Below are positions 8,315-17,912 of a stretch of 64,000 nucleotides of DNA, piece after piece. This DNA comes from CAZBDV01 sp964490765 (GTDB lineage Bacteria > Cloacimonadota > Cloacimonadia > Cloacimonadales > JAJBBL01): assembly GCA_964490765.1 (NCBI GenBank), contig CAZBDV010000010.1, forward strand, positions 16,000 to 79,999, written 5' to 3'. The translations under genes and the position numbers were made by a program. Numbering within the stretch: the first letter of the stretch is position 1; each line of letters begins with the position of its first letter. The notes beneath the pieces were generated by a model. The model saw only the letters and a program-made list of their open reading frames with translations. It did no database searches and had not been told where the DNA came from.

Positions 8315-11300
8315 TTACTTAAGGAGAGTCATCTTTTTTATCTCCCGGTACCCTCTATCCGTTTGCAGGTAGTAGAAATAGATTCCAGAAGAACAGTTAT
8401 CACCCTTTTCATCCTTTCCATTCCAGTCAATCTGATGATATCCGGGCAGGTACAGATCATCAATGATCAGGGTCCGAACTTTCCGTCCTGCTATGTTGTA
8501 GATAGTCAGTGTAACCCTGCTCTCTTCAGCAAGCGAGAATTTTATAAGCGTATCGGGATTGAAGGGATTGGGTATGGCATTATGCAGCTTTGTCTCCAGA
8601 GGTTCGACAGGATCATCGATACTGCTCACTATCTCATATTCTGCGACAGCTATATCGCTCGGAAGCCATTCAGCCTTATAGGCTCGGGCTTTTAGAGTAG
8701 TATCCTGGTTCAGCAAAACAGGTTCGCTGTATAAATAGGAATTCTGAGTGGGATCACTCCCGTTCAGAGTATAATAGATGTGAGTATCTTCGATAGTGCA
8801 GCTAATGGTAACGAGAATCTGTTCTTCATAAGTTCCTGCTTCTGGTGAGAATGCTGGAGTAGATATCTTTGGCGGGACAATAATCGTTACTGATTCCGAA
8901 GGATCTGATTCCGCTATATCATAGAGGGCAGTAACGTAATATGTATAGGTTGAATCAAACTCGATATCATTGTCCAGATAGTTGAACTCTGTTATCAATT
9001 CCTCATTGATCATCTCCTCATTTCTGTAAACATTGAAACCGAGAAACTCCAGGTTTCGCCGATTCTCTGCCCTTTTCATCAGGGGTGGTTCATCAATTAA
9101 GGGCAGCCTGGAAGCATAAAAATCGGGTGAGAGGTACCATACGAGATAGATCGACTCATAGTTGTTCTGTGGTGTAGCATTCAGGTATTGCGGGATTGGA
9201 GGGGAGACGAATTGCAGTTCGAAATCAACTCCACCTGTCGTAGTGTTAGGTTCTACAAGTACCTCTTCTATTATGAGTGTCTGGTAGTACTCCAGAGAAG
9301 CTCTGACTGCGTAAACACCCGGAATGAGTGGCAGGGAATAATAACCTTCATTATCGGGATTGACACTGAAACCGGAAGCGGAAACCTCAACCTCAGATAC
9401 TTCGCCATATTCTCCTGCAAGGGTGACAATCCCCTCAATTGAACCGGCAGAAGTAGCATCAGCAATGATAACATCGTCAATACACCAATTTCTGTCATTT
9501 TCGGCAGTATAGTTCCATTTGAGTCTGACATCGGAATGACTAGCAATCTGGGGAACGGAGAGATAACAATAAGCCGGATTGTCTGTTGTCTCTGACCAGC
9601 TCTCCAGAGTAACCCAGTTAAGACCATTATCGATACTGTAGGAGAGGGTACCTGTTGCAGTGCCGGAACCTCTTCTGAAGTAATGAGTGAAAGAGATAAC
9701 GGGTTCGACACAGCTGGTCAGATCGATCCTGGGTGTTATGAGATCTGCATTCTGAGCATTACCAGTCCCATAATAATTGCTGTTGATATATGCATAATTA
9801 CCAGTTGTTCCTATCAGGCCACTATAAGTCATGGATCCGAACTCCCAGGTCTGTCCCATTCCATTATAGTCGATACTCTGCCAGAGGTCAGGTATATCGA
9901 ACGATTCGTTAAAATATTCGCCAAACGGAAGGTTTAGAGAAGAATAATCCGTTCTCCCAACGGCTCTTCTTCCGGAGGAGTATTCATAGGCTGCTGTATA
10001 AGAGAAGGCTTTGTAATAGTATTTAGTATTCTCCTGCAGACCTGTATGACTGAAGGAGTTGGTACTGCCAATATAGAGAACAGTTCCCCCACCCGGTATC
10101 TCTTCCCCGACATCATAGGAAGAACCGGTATCCGGAGAGCCCAGAACATCATTCTCCGACCAGATAATCATCACGTTATCGTTATTGCTGTTTTGCTCCC
10201 AATCCAGCTCTATCTCAGTCAATCCAGCTGTTGTTGCGGTGAAAAGAGAGGGGTTCATAACATCACCGAGATAAGTCTGGGTTAAGAGTAGAGCTTCGTT
10301 TGCATTGAGTCTCCCACTACCAAGTAGCCCTAAATAATTGGGATTAACAGAATAATGATCGTCAGCACTGTCACTCAAGATATCAAGGACTGTATCATTA
10401 TCGAGTATGACATCATAACGGTAAGCGAGTGAGATAACAAGTGCTGCAACCCCCGAGACATGTGGACAGGCAACTGAAGTTCCCTGGGCATATTCATATC
10501 CATTATTCATTACTGTACTCAAAATTCCTCTGGCAGAGATTATATCGGTTTCTCCTCCAGGTGCAGAAATATCGATCCAGCTGCCGTAATTAGAATAATA
10601 GGCCTTCTGGTCCTGGTTCGTGGTGGCTGCTACAGCATAAGTCCCGGAATAAAAGGCGGGATACCAGTCACCGGAAGAATCACTGTTACCGGCCGCAAAG
10701 ATTACTATCCCACCATCCATAACATCCCCGCCACCATTAGTGTTGAAATAATCAATAGCATCAAGAACAATCTGCTCATATACACCTGCCGGGGTATAAG
10801 TCCAGCTGTTCTGTGATATTGCCGCCCCAATATCTGCTGCTCCTATCATTGCTAGATGTATATTATTGAAACTATTCTCACTGACAATCTGGGCACTCAT
10901 CAATCTTATGCCGTCAGAACTGCCGGAACCTCCCGCTATACCGGCAATACCGGTACTATTGTTGGTAGCGGCTGCAATTATTCCGGCAACGAATGTCCCA
11001 TGATCTCCAGGAGTTACCGTCATACTGTTACTGTGATAATTGTAACCTGTATATGGCCACATATTCGGTGCCAGATCTGCATGATCGTAATCTATACCCT
11101 GGTCAAGAACTGCTACAATGACATCGGAATGCCCTTTTTCGATATTCCAGGCGTTCACCATAGATATATCTGCTCCGGGAGTTCCCCCAACCTGACCAGT
11201 ATTATTCAGATTCCACTGACTGGTAAACTGGGGGTCATTAGGTGTCCAGCGGGGAGTGTCATCTGCAGCGTTTCGCTTAACTTCATAGTTAAGCAGTTTC

Positions 11301-11749
11301 TTCTTGTACTCCGGTTCAGCGATACTAATTTCCGGTAACTTCTCATAGGCAGAGACAACTTCAGGAATAGCAAAATCGGTGGAAAAATGCAGTTCATACC
11401 AGAGATGGAAACCCCATTCACAATGCCTGGCAGAATTCTTCTCATCCAGTAACTCGGAATCGTATAACCAGCGAATATCCCTGACAGCATAGATGCTGTT
11501 CAACTCATCAATCGCTGCTATCCCGAATCGGATAATACTTACACCATCAACCACTGCGGGTTGCAGGTTAAGCTTAGAAGAATATTCGGGGTTGATCTTT
11601 ATTCTTATATGTCCGTTATAATAAGCAGATTCTTCCAGAGCAGCCAGGTCAATGGGTGGAAGTTCTCCCCTCTGTAAAGGTATCGCGTTGAGAAGCCCAC
11701 ACAGAGCAATGGTGACTGTTAGGATGGTGATCATTCTTCTTAGTATCAT
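8315..11749 (-). CDS. Secreted subtilisin-like serine protease (S8) with accessory domains and sorting tail
   Basis: This is a 1144-residue exported subtilase. The catalytic triad is visible: Asp216 in V-L-D-Q-G-I-D, His250 in G-D-H-G-T-F-V-A-G, and Ser425 in G-T-S-V-A-C-P-H-V-S-G. A signal peptide occupies residues 1-22 and a prodomain runs to about 160. Downstream of the protease come an FN3-like segment, a jellyroll-type region (about 630-780), a carboxypeptidase-regulatory-like domain, a second FN3, and a chitobiase-C-like module (Y-Y-T-L-N-G-S-D-P-T) near 1010. The FlgD-like sorting tail ends the protein. It probably degrades extracellular proteins. It is transcribed away from the hcp operon across a 200-base gap. 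Confidence 0.93.
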   Translation of the reverse strand: MILRRMITILTVTIALCGLLNAIPLQRGELPPIDLAALEESAYYNGHIRIKINPEYSSKLNLQPAVVDGVSIIRFGIAAIDELNSIYAVRDIRWLYDSELLDEKNSARHCEWGFHLWYELHFSTDFAIPEVVSAYEKLPEISIAEPEYKKKLLNYEVKRNAADDTPRWTPNDPQFTSQWNLNNTGQVGGTPGADISMVNAWNIEKGHSDVIVAVLDQGIDYDHADLAPNMWPYTGYNYHSNSMTVTPGDHGTFVAGIIAAATNNSTGIAGIAGGSGSSDGIRLMSAQIVSENSFNNIHLAMIGAADIGAAISQNSWTYTPAGVYEQIVLDAIDYFNTNGGGDVMDGGIVIFAAGNSDSSGDWYPAFYSGTYAVAATTNQDQKAYYSNYGSWIDISAPGGETDIISARGILSTVMNNGYEYAQGTSVACPHVSGVAALVISLAYRYDVILDNDTVLDILSDSADDHYSVNPNYLGLLGSGRLNANEALLLTQTYLGDVMNPSLFTATTAGLTEIELDWEQNSNNDNVMIIWSENDVLGSPDTGSSYDVGEEIPGGGTVLYIGSTNSFSHTGLQENTKYYYKAFSYTAAYEYSSGRRAVGRTDYSSLNLPFGEYFNESFDIPDLWQSIDYNGMGQTWEFGSMTYSGLIGTTGNYAYINSNYYGTGNAQNADLITPRIDLTSCVEPVISFTHYFRRGSGTATGTLSYSIDNGLNWVTLESWSETTDNPAYCYLSVPQIASHSDVRLKWNYTAENDRNWCIDDVIIADATSAGSIEGIVTLAGEYGEVSEVEVSASGFSVNPDNEGYYSLPLIPGVYAVRASLEYYQTLIIEEVLVEPNTTTGGVDFELQFVSPPIPQYLNATPQNNYESIYLVWYLSPDFYASRLPLIDEPPLMKRAENRRNLEFLGFNVYRNEEMINEELITEFNYLDNDIEFDSTYTYYVTALYDIAESDPSESVTIIVPPKISTPAFSPEAGTYEEQILVTISCTIEDTHIYYTLNGSDPTQNSYLYSEPVLLNQDTTLKARAYKAEWLPSDIAVAEYEIVSSIDDPVEPLETKLHNAIPNPFNPDTLIKFSLAEESRVTLTIYNIAGRKVRTLIIDDLYLPGYHQIDWNGKDEKGDNCSSGIYFYYLQTDRGYREIKKMTLLK

Positions 11750-11802
11750 GGAATATCAATCTCCCTGTATTTAATTTATAACAGTAACTATCATATATTT
11801 CT

Positions 11803-11825
11803 GATGTCAATAATTATCTGACATC
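11803..11825. promoter_or_regulatory. Perfect 7-bp inverted repeat, candidate operator
   Basis: GATGTCA at 11803-11809 and TGACATC at 11819-11825 form a perfect inverted repeat with a 9-base AT-rich spacer. It lies in the divergent spacer between the subtilase gene and the hcp operon, about 150 bases before the first gene of the latter. The operon encodes a TetR-type repressor, so autoregulation through this site is plausible, but a site for another regulator or for the subtilase is equally possible. Confidence 0.4.
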
Positions 11826-11976
11826 TAACAAGACTATGGAAGGAGAGTTCAGGCAAATCATTTATCAATTATTCTCATCTCTAACCGAGAAAATGGATTT
11901 TTTTTTTGCGCTGGAGTAGAAAGTCGTTAGATTGGTTAGTAAATGATAACATAAAGTGGTTGGCAAGGAGTTACTT

Positions 11977-12798
11977 ATGTTAAGAAAAATTATCGAAATC
12001 GACGAAGAGAAGTGTACTGGATGCGGGCTCTGTATACCCGACTGTCCGGAGGGAGCATTACAGATTATTGATGGTAAGGCTAGACTTATCAGCGACCTTT
12101 TTTGTGACGGTCTGGGAGCTTGTGTAGGGGCCTGCCCCGAGGGGGCTATGCATGTCGTAGAGCGAGAGGCACCACCCTATAATGAAGAGATCGTAATGGA
12201 GAATATAATCAAAGCGGGTCCGAATACGATTAAGGCTCATCTGGAACATCTACTCGATCATGGTGAGCACGATCTTTATGCAGAGGCAGTAGCAGTCTTA
12301 AAGAAGAAGAATCTTCCTGTTCCCGAGATATCCGAGAATGTAGGGAAGATGGCTTGTGGTTGCCCCGGTTCTCATACGAGAGCGATATCTCGGGAAAATC
12401 CAGAGGAACCTTTATCTTCTGTGAAACAGAAATCGGAGCTGAGGCAGTGGCCTGTGCAGCTACATCTGATCAATCCTCAGGCACGGTATCTCGACAATGC
12501 TGATATTTTGCTTGCTGCTGATTGCACACCCTTTGCGTATGCTAATTTCCATCAACGATTCATCAAAGGTAAGATAGCAATCACTCTCTGTCCAAAGTTA
12601 GACCAGGGAATGGAAGATTATCTGGACAAACTGCTAACGATCTTCAAGACTCACGATATCAAATCTGTTACGGTAGTACATATGGAGGTTCCCTGTTGTA
12701 CCGGTATAGTTCTTCTTGCAGAGCGAGCGATCAGGGAATCAGGCAAAAACATTATTTTGAAAGAATACACCATCTCGGTAGACGGCGAGATTATCTGA
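11977..12798 (+). CDS. 4Fe-4S dicluster protein associated with hybrid-cluster protein
   Basis: The frame is open from a GTG at 11956, but AAGGAG at 11965-11970 lies six bases before ATG 11977, giving a 273-residue protein. The N-terminus carries a classic C-x2-C-x2-C-x3-C cluster motif (C-T-G-C-G-L-C-I-P-D-C-P) and a second cysteine set in C-D-G-L-G-A-C-V-G-A-C-P. Further cysteines appear in A-C-G-C-P-G and V-P-C-C-T-G. This architecture matches 4Fe-4S proteins commonly encoded next to hcp in anaerobes, where an electron-transfer role to Hcp is likely but not proven. It is the first gene of a four-gene plus-strand cluster. Confidence 0.85.
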   Translation: MLRKIIEIDEEKCTGCGLCIPDCPEGALQIIDGKARLISDLFCDGLGACVGACPEGAMHVVEREAPPYNEEIVMENIIKAGPNTIKAHLEHLLDHGEHDLYAEAVAVLKKKNLPVPEISENVGKMACGCPGSHTRAISRENPEEPLSSVKQKSELRQWPVQLHLINPQARYLDNADILLAADCTPFAYANFHQRFIKGKIAITLCPKLDQGMEDYLDKLLTIFKTHDIKSVTVVHMEVPCCTGIVLLAERAIRESGKNIILKEYTISVDGEII

Positions 12799-12817
12799 AC
12801 CGGGAGGATCAGGAATT

Positions 12818-13417
12818 ATGATACAGAAGAGAATGACGCAATCAGAGCGTCAGAAACAGATAGTTGGCGAGGCGATGAAGATCATCAACAGGGAGGGATA
12901 TGCCGCCTTTACGACACGAAGGCTTGCCCGCCAGATCGGTATAAGTGAACCGGCTATATACCGTCATTTCGCCAGTAAAGATGAGATTATCATCAGCATC
13001 ATATCGAAGATGGATGATCTCTGGTTAGAACTCGATCTGCTACTGCAGGATATCGACGATATTGAAGAGAAGTTCTGTACTTTTATTATGATGCACTTCC
13101 GCTATATCGAGAATAATCCTGATATTCTGGCAGTTCTCTTTGCCGATGAGTATATCAGATTGAACAAGGCTGTCAGAGAGCATCTCTACAGGGTAACCGA
13201 TAAACGATTCAATTTTCTTAACGAACTTATCGAGAAGATCATAGAGTCGAATATGACTAAGGGTATCAATCCTAAAGCACTGGCAATAATAATAGTTGGT
13301 GCAATAAGAACTACGGCACTTAACTGGCGGAATGCAAATTATTCCTATTCCCTGGTCGAGATGGGAGAGGATATCTGTATAAATTTAGCGAATATGATAT
13401 TATGCAACAAAAAATAA
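12818..13417 (+). CDS. TetR/AcrR-family transcriptional regulator
   Basis: The 199-residue protein has an N-terminal TetR helix-turn-helix (R-Q-K-Q-I-V-G-E-A, then F-T-T-R-R-L-A-R-Q-I-G-I-S-E-P-A-I-Y-R-H-F at residues 29-49), followed by an all-helical ligand-binding domain. It starts 20 bases after the 4Fe-4S gene and ends 21 bases before hcp, so it is embedded in the operon it probably controls. The ligand is unknown; a signal linked to nitric oxide or hydroxylamine stress would fit the neighbours. A GATGTCA-N9-TGACATC palindrome upstream of the operon is a candidate operator. Confidence 0.9.
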   Translation: MIQKRMTQSERQKQIVGEAMKIINREGYAAFTTRRLARQIGISEPAIYRHFASKDEIIISIISKMDDLWLELDLLLQDIDDIEEKFCTFIMMHFRYIENNPDILAVLFADEYIRLNKAVREHLYRVTDKRFNFLNELIEKIIESNMTKGINPKALAIIIVGAIRTTALNWRNANYSYSLVEMGEDICINLANMILCNKK

Positions 13418-13437
13418 AAGATTGGAGGTAATTAACG

Positions 13438-15051
13438 ATGTTCTGTTATCAATGTCAGGAAGCACTCAATAACAAAGGATGCGAGAGAGTAGGGGTTTGC
13501 GGTAAGAAGCCGGAAACAGCAGAATTACAGGATTTACTGATCTATGTCAGTAAGAAACTATCAGAAACGGCCCTTGAAGCTACAGGGAAGGGCATTTCTA
13601 CCGATACAGCAGGTGAATTGGTTATCAAAGGGCTCTTCTATACGATTACCAATACGAACTTCGATAACGAATCTCTGAAGCAGATGATTCATTCCCTGTG
13701 TGACGAGAAACGGCGACTTATGAAGCAGGTTGATCCTGAAAGGGCTGCGAGAATCCCGACAGATGAGGAGATACTACAGAAGGCCGGAGAGGTTGGTGTG
13801 CTGGCAACCAGTGATGAGGATATTCGTTCTCTCAGCGAGCTTTTAATCTACGGTCTGAAAGGGATGGCAGCCTATGCAGAACATGCCCTAGTATTGGGTA
13901 AGAGAAGCCTGGAAGTAGAGAAGTTCATGTTCAGAGCTCTGGCTACAACTCTTGATGAAAATCGTGATAAGGACACAATGCTCAATCTCGTAATGGAATG
14001 TGGCGAGAAGGGAGTCCAGATAATGTCACTGCTTGATGAAGCTAATACCGGGACTTACGGTAAAACAGAGCCCACAGAGGTCAACATAGGTGCAGGAAAG
14101 AATCCTGGGATTCTCATCAGTGGTCACGACTTGCGTGATCTGGCAGATCTGCTTGAGCAGACGAAAGATAGTGGAGTAGATGTCTATACTCATGGAGAAA
14201 TGTTACCTGCTCACGGTTATCCTTTTTTCAAGAAGTATCCACACCTTGTGGGAAACTATGGAGGCTCCTGGTGGCAGCAGCCCAAAGAATTTGAGTCATT
14301 TAACGGCCCGATCCTTATGACGACCAATTGTATCGTTCCACCACGTGAATCCTATAAATCGAGAATCTTCACCACTGGTGTAACAGGTTATCCGGGATGT
14401 GAGCATATCCCCGACAGAAAAGGGGAGGAGATGAAAGATTTCGCGAAACTGATTGAGCTGGCCAAAAAGAGTGCCCCACCAGAGCAGTTGGAAGAGGGAA
14501 GTGTGTTTACCGGGTTCGGTAAAGATACCCTGCTGGCTAACAAAGAGAAGATAATCGATGCAGTCAGCCAGGGTTTAATTAAGAGATTTGTCGTAATGGC
14601 AGGTTGTGATGGCAGAATGCCGAGCCGTAATTACTATACCGATGTTGCTGACAAATTACCAGATGATACGATCATCCTCACTGCCGGCTGTGCCAAGTAT
14701 CGTTATAACAAACTCCCATTGGGCAATATTGGTGATTTCCCCAGGGTTCTTGATGCAGGACAGTGTAATGACTCTTATTCTCTGGCGGTACTGGCTCTCA
14801 AGCTCAAGGAAACTCTCGATCTCGACGATATAAATAAACTGCCTATCTCTCTCGATATTGCCTGGTATGAACAGAAAGCTGTTCTGGTTCTTCTGGCTTT
14901 ACTATATCTCGGGTTCAAGAATATCAGATTGGGACCAACTCTCCCCGCATTCCTCTCATTGAATATTGCAACCTTCCTTGTAGAAAACTTCGATATTAAA
15001 CCGATTGATAACCCGGAGTCCGATATCAATGCTATGATGCATGGACAATGA
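13438..15051 (+). CDS. hcp: Hydroxylamine reductase / hybrid-cluster protein
   Basis: The 537-residue length is normal for Hcp. The N-terminal cysteine motif is C3-x2-C6-x8-C15-x5-C21, the anaerobe-type spacing that holds the [4Fe-4S] cluster. Downstream motifs for the hybrid Fe-S-O cluster include G-H-D-L near residue 227, T-H-G-E-M-L-P-A-H-G, T-T-N-C-I-V-P-P, T-G-V-T-G-Y-P-G-C and C-A-K-Y-R-Y-N-K. The family reduces hydroxylamine to ammonia in vitro and acts as a nitric oxide reductase in vivo in several bacteria. A good ribosome site (GGAGG) precedes ATG 13438. Together with the flavodiiron gene downstream it marks a nitrosative-stress operon. Confidence 0.96.
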   Translation: MFCYQCQEALNNKGCERVGVCGKKPETAELQDLLIYVSKKLSETALEATGKGISTDTAGELVIKGLFYTITNTNFDNESLKQMIHSLCDEKRRLMKQVDPERAARIPTDEEILQKAGEVGVLATSDEDIRSLSELLIYGLKGMAAYAEHALVLGKRSLEVEKFMFRALATTLDENRDKDTMLNLVMECGEKGVQIMSLLDEANTGTYGKTEPTEVNIGAGKNPGILISGHDLRDLADLLEQTKDSGVDVYTHGEMLPAHGYPFFKKYPHLVGNYGGSWWQQPKEFESFNGPILMTTNCIVPPRESYKSRIFTTGVTGYPGCEHIPDRKGEEMKDFAKLIELAKKSAPPEQLEEGSVFTGFGKDTLLANKEKIIDAVSQGLIKRFVVMAGCDGRMPSRNYYTDVADKLPDDTIILTAGCAKYRYNKLPLGNIGDFPRVLDAGQCNDSYSLAVLALKLKETLDLDDINKLPISLDIAWYEQKAVLVLLALLYLGFKNIRLGPTLPAFLSLNIATFLVENFDIKPIDNPESDINAMMHGQ

Positions 15052-15162
15052 ACCTGTAGAAAATAGGTGATTCAGTAGTTATATATAACCTTGTGAACTT
15101 AATGTCGTAAAGCATCAATTAAATCAAATAACTAACCGATAAAATGAGGGAAGGAGATTGCT

Positions 15163-16353
15163 ATGAAGATAAAGATCAAGAATAACATTTACTGGGTAGG
15201 TAAGACAGACTGGGAGTTGAGGACTTTCCATGGTTATGAGTATTCTACCCATCGTGGTTCGAGTTACAACTCTTATCTCATTAAAGAAGATAAGATTGCT
15301 CTGATCGATACTGTCTGGAAACCATTCAGTAAAGAGTTCGTAGAAAATCTGGCCAGTGAGATCGATCTTAATAAAATCGACTATGTTATCGCCAATCATG
15401 CTGAGATTGATCATAGTGGCGCCCTGCCGGAATTAATGGAACTCATCCCCGATAAACCTGTCTACTGCACAGAGAACGGGATAAGATCACTCAAAGGGCA
15501 TTATCACAAAGACTGGAATTTTAAACCGATCAAAACAGGGATGAGACTAAGTCTAGGATCAAAGGAGTTGGTCTTCATCGAAGCACCGATGCTCCATTGG
15601 CCTGACAGTATGTTCGTCTATCTGACCGGAGATAATGTTCTTTTCAGTAATGATGCCTTCGGCCAGCATTATGCTAACGAATATCTCTTCAATGATAAGG
15701 TTGACCAGTGTGAACTCTTTCAGGAGGCGATAAAATACTATGCTAATATCCTGACACCTTTTAGTCCTCTGGTTAAGAAGAAGATAGAGGAGTTCATCTC
15801 GCTCAACCTGCCACTCGATATTATCTGCACCAGTCACGGAGTTATCTGGCGTGATAACCCGATTCAGATAGTAGAAAAGTATATGAAATGGGCTGATAAT
15901 TATGCCGAGAACCAGATCACACTCATTTACGATACGATGTGGGACGGAACGAAAAGGATGGCAGAACATATCGCGAAAGGAATAAAACAGGCAGATAGAG
16001 ACGTTACTGTCAAACTCTACAATGTCTCTCTGTCCGATAAGAACGATATTGTTACCGAGATATTCAAGTCAAAGGGTATACTTATAGGATCACCTACAAT
16101 AAACAGAGGAATACTCTCTGCTATTGCCGGGCTGCAGGAAGAAATCAGAGGACTCGGCTTCAAAAAGAAGAAAACAGCAGCATTTGGAACCTATGGCTGG
16201 AGCGGTGAATCAGTCAAGATGCTTACAGAAGGGTTGAAGTCTGCAGGCTTCGAAGTAGTTAACGATGGAATCAAAGCTCTATGGAATCCCGATAATAAGA
16301 GTCTCGAGGAGTGTATCACATTCGGAAAGAGCTTTGTTGAGTTATGTAAGTAG
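15163..16353 (+). CDS. fprA: FprA-type flavodiiron protein (O2/NO reductase)
   Basis: The 396-residue protein has an N-terminal metallo-beta-lactamase-like domain carrying H79-x-E81-x-D83-H84, the diiron ligand signature, and a C-terminal flavodoxin domain starting near residue 250 (Y-D-T-M-W-D-G-T-K-R-M-A, with G-S-P-T-I-N-R-G and G-T-Y-G-W-S-G-E contacting FMN). It lacks a fused rubredoxin, so electrons must come from a separate donor. Such enzymes reduce O2 to water or NO to N2O and protect anaerobes. A 111-base gap follows hcp, with AAGGAG just before ATG 15163; a hairpin terminator lies after the gene. Confidence 0.95.
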   Translation: MKIKIKNNIYWVGKTDWELRTFHGYEYSTHRGSSYNSYLIKEDKIALIDTVWKPFSKEFVENLASEIDLNKIDYVIANHAEIDHSGALPELMELIPDKPVYCTENGIRSLKGHYHKDWNFKPIKTGMRLSLGSKELVFIEAPMLHWPDSMFVYLTGDNVLFSNDAFGQHYANEYLFNDKVDQCELFQEAIKYYANILTPFSPLVKKKIEEFISLNLPLDIICTSHGVIWRDNPIQIVEKYMKWADNYAENQITLIYDTMWDGTKRMAEHIAKGIKQADRDVTVKLYNVSLSDKNDIVTEIFKSKGILIGSPTINRGILSAIAGLQEEIRGLGFKKKKTAAFGTYGWSGESVKMLTEGLKSAGFEVVNDGIKALWNPDNKSLEECITFGKSFVELCK

Positions 16354-16408
16354 ATGATAACGTAATCCTGAAGGGGTTATCCCAGGATTCAAATCAAAAA
16401 AAGATAGC

Positions 16409-16440
16409 AAAGAGCAGCTATCAAGCTGCTCTTTCTTTTT
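16409..16440 (+). terminator. Rho-independent terminator after fprA
   Basis: An 11-bp perfect stem (AAAGAGCAGCT at 16409-16419, AGCTGCTCTTT at 16424-16434) with a four-base loop is followed by CTTTTT. It lies 56 bases after the fprA stop and closes the stress operon. Confidence 0.9.
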
Positions 16441-16633
16441 GTAAATCTGCAATATCTTGCAGTGACCAGGAACACATCCTTTATAATTATCAGACTACAC
16501 AAATTTATTGCTTGACATATTATCCCTGTTTTCAGATGCAGTTATGTGAATCAATTCTATGATCGCGGGGGTATTATCTCTGTATAGTACCGAAGGGTCG
16601 CCAATTCAGTAAGATAAGTTAGAGGAGAATGCT

Positions 16634-17587
16634 ATGAGAAGTAGTGTGATCAGTATCGGAGTTGTATTGTTGCTCATCTTTGCAGGATGTGCAACGGTTC
16701 CGCAACCTAATGTGGTCAATGTATCGACTGATACACCTGCGGTCAGTCCTGTACTTGCAGACAATCAGCCAAGATCATTGAAACGTGTAGTGGCCATAGC
16801 TCGGTTCAGTAATGAGACAAACTATGGTAAAGGGTTATACTTGGGTAACGCATATGATGCTGGGAAGCAGGCGATGGATATAATGAATACAAAATTGACT
16901 CAATCGGGTAAATTTATACTCCTCGAGAGGTCTGACCTGGAATTTCTGGAGAGAGAGAAGGTTTTTGATCATTCAGCAATGGATCAGATACCGGCTGACT
17001 ATTTGATAATCGGTTCTATAACCGATTTCGGCAGACGAGCAACAGGGAAGGTGGGGATTTTCAGCCGCACTCAGAAACAGACTGCTTACGCTAAAGTAAA
17101 TGTCCGGCTAGTTGATGTGAGAACAGGTCAAATAATATATGGAGAGACAGGTGAGGGAGAGGCTTTTAGTGAAGCTGGAACTGTTTTGGGAGCCGGGTCT
17201 CAGGCTGGTTACGATTCTACATTGAACGATAAGGCGATTGATGCAGCCATCAGTAAACTAGTTGTCAATATCTCCAATAACTTGCTCAACAATCCCTGGA
17301 GGTCATACATACTTTCCCAGCAGGACGGGATCTGGATGCTTGCTGGTGGGAAAACTCAAGGTATCAAGGTCGGTGATGTATTTACTGTAAAGTTAAGGGG
17401 AGATACGGTTATCAATCCGCAGACGAAACTTCCCATAGAGCTACCGGGAACCAACGTAGCCAGGTTACGGGTGATACAATTGACAGGAGAAGATCTACAG
17501 AGTGAAATCTCTTTCTGTGAGTTACTCGATGGGGAAATTGACTCCGGACAATTGACCCGATACTTCGTCACCGAAGACGAACAATAA
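16634..17587 (+). CDS. CsgG-like outer-membrane lipoprotein
   Basis: The 317-residue product has a lipoprotein signal peptide with lipobox L-L-I-F-A-G-C near residue 19. The body matches the CsgG/HfaB family: R-V-V-A-I-A-R-F-S-N-E-T, then L-x-x-S-G-K-F-I-L-L-E-R-S-D-L, A-D-Y-L-I-I-G-S-I-T-D-F-G, and V-N-V-R-L-V-D-V-R-T-G. The family forms oligomeric outer-membrane channels or assembly complexes; CsgG itself secretes curli subunits. No csgA, csgE or csgF relative is visible here, so curli secretion should not be assumed. It heads a run of four small exported proteins spaced by a few bases or overlapping. Confidence 0.88.
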   Translation: MRSSVISIGVVLLLIFAGCATVPQPNVVNVSTDTPAVSPVLADNQPRSLKRVVAIARFSNETNYGKGLYLGNAYDAGKQAMDIMNTKLTQSGKFILLERSDLEFLEREKVFDHSAMDQIPADYLIIGSITDFGRRATGKVGIFSRTQKQTAYAKVNVRLVDVRTGQIIYGETGEGEAFSEAGTVLGAGSQAGYDSTLNDKAIDAAISKLVVNISNNLLNNPWRSYILSQQDGIWMLAGGKTQGIKVGDVFTVKLRGDTVINPQTKLPIELPGTNVARLRVIQLTGEDLQSEISFCELLDGEIDSGQLTRYFVTEDEQ

Positions 17588-17597
17588 GGGGGGGGTA

Positions 17598-17912
17598 ATG
17601 TATAAGAGCATGTTATCTTTGTTGATAGTAGTTACTCTATTGCTTGTTTTAATTGGTTGTTCTCAAAACGAAGGGATTGTAATGACTGAAAAGCATGCTT
17701 ATCTACAGTTTCTGGGAGATGCCACCAATATTGAGATCTCCATCGACGACAAAGAATTGGATATCGAAAAATATCGAAAAAACATCGTTAAGAACCATTT
17801 TCAATATGACCCCGGTTACCATCAGGTTGAAATATTTCGGCAAGGTCAGCTGATTTTAAAGCAAACAGTATTACTGGAAAGGGGTAAAATTACACAGGTG
17901 AACATACCATGA
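17598..17912 (+). CDS. Small lipoprotein in the CsgG-like cluster
   Basis: The 104-residue protein has a short signal peptide and lipobox (L-L-V-L-I-G-C) near residue 20. The mature part is compact and polar, with a Y-L-Q-F-L-G-D-A segment and a C-terminal P-G-Y-H-Q-V-E-I-F-R-Q-G strand pattern that resembles a small carbohydrate-binding-like or PEGA-like beta sandwich. I do not recognise a named family. It starts 10 bases after the CsgG-like gene and overlaps the next gene by four bases, so it is translated as part of the same unit. Confidence 0.75.
   Translation: MYKSMLSLLIVVTLLLVLIGCSQNEGIVMTEKHAYLQFLGDATNIEISIDDKELDIEKYRKNIVKNHFQYDPGYHQVEIFRQGQLILKQTVLLERGKITQVNIP

Noticed and set aside
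11895..11909. Sigma-54-like TGG...TTTGC before the hcp operon
   Set aside because: GG and GC are 11 rather than 10 bases apart, and the middle is a T homopolymer.
16512..16540. TTGACA-N17-GATGCA as promoter of the CsgG-like gene
   Set aside because: The -10 box is too poor to support a call.
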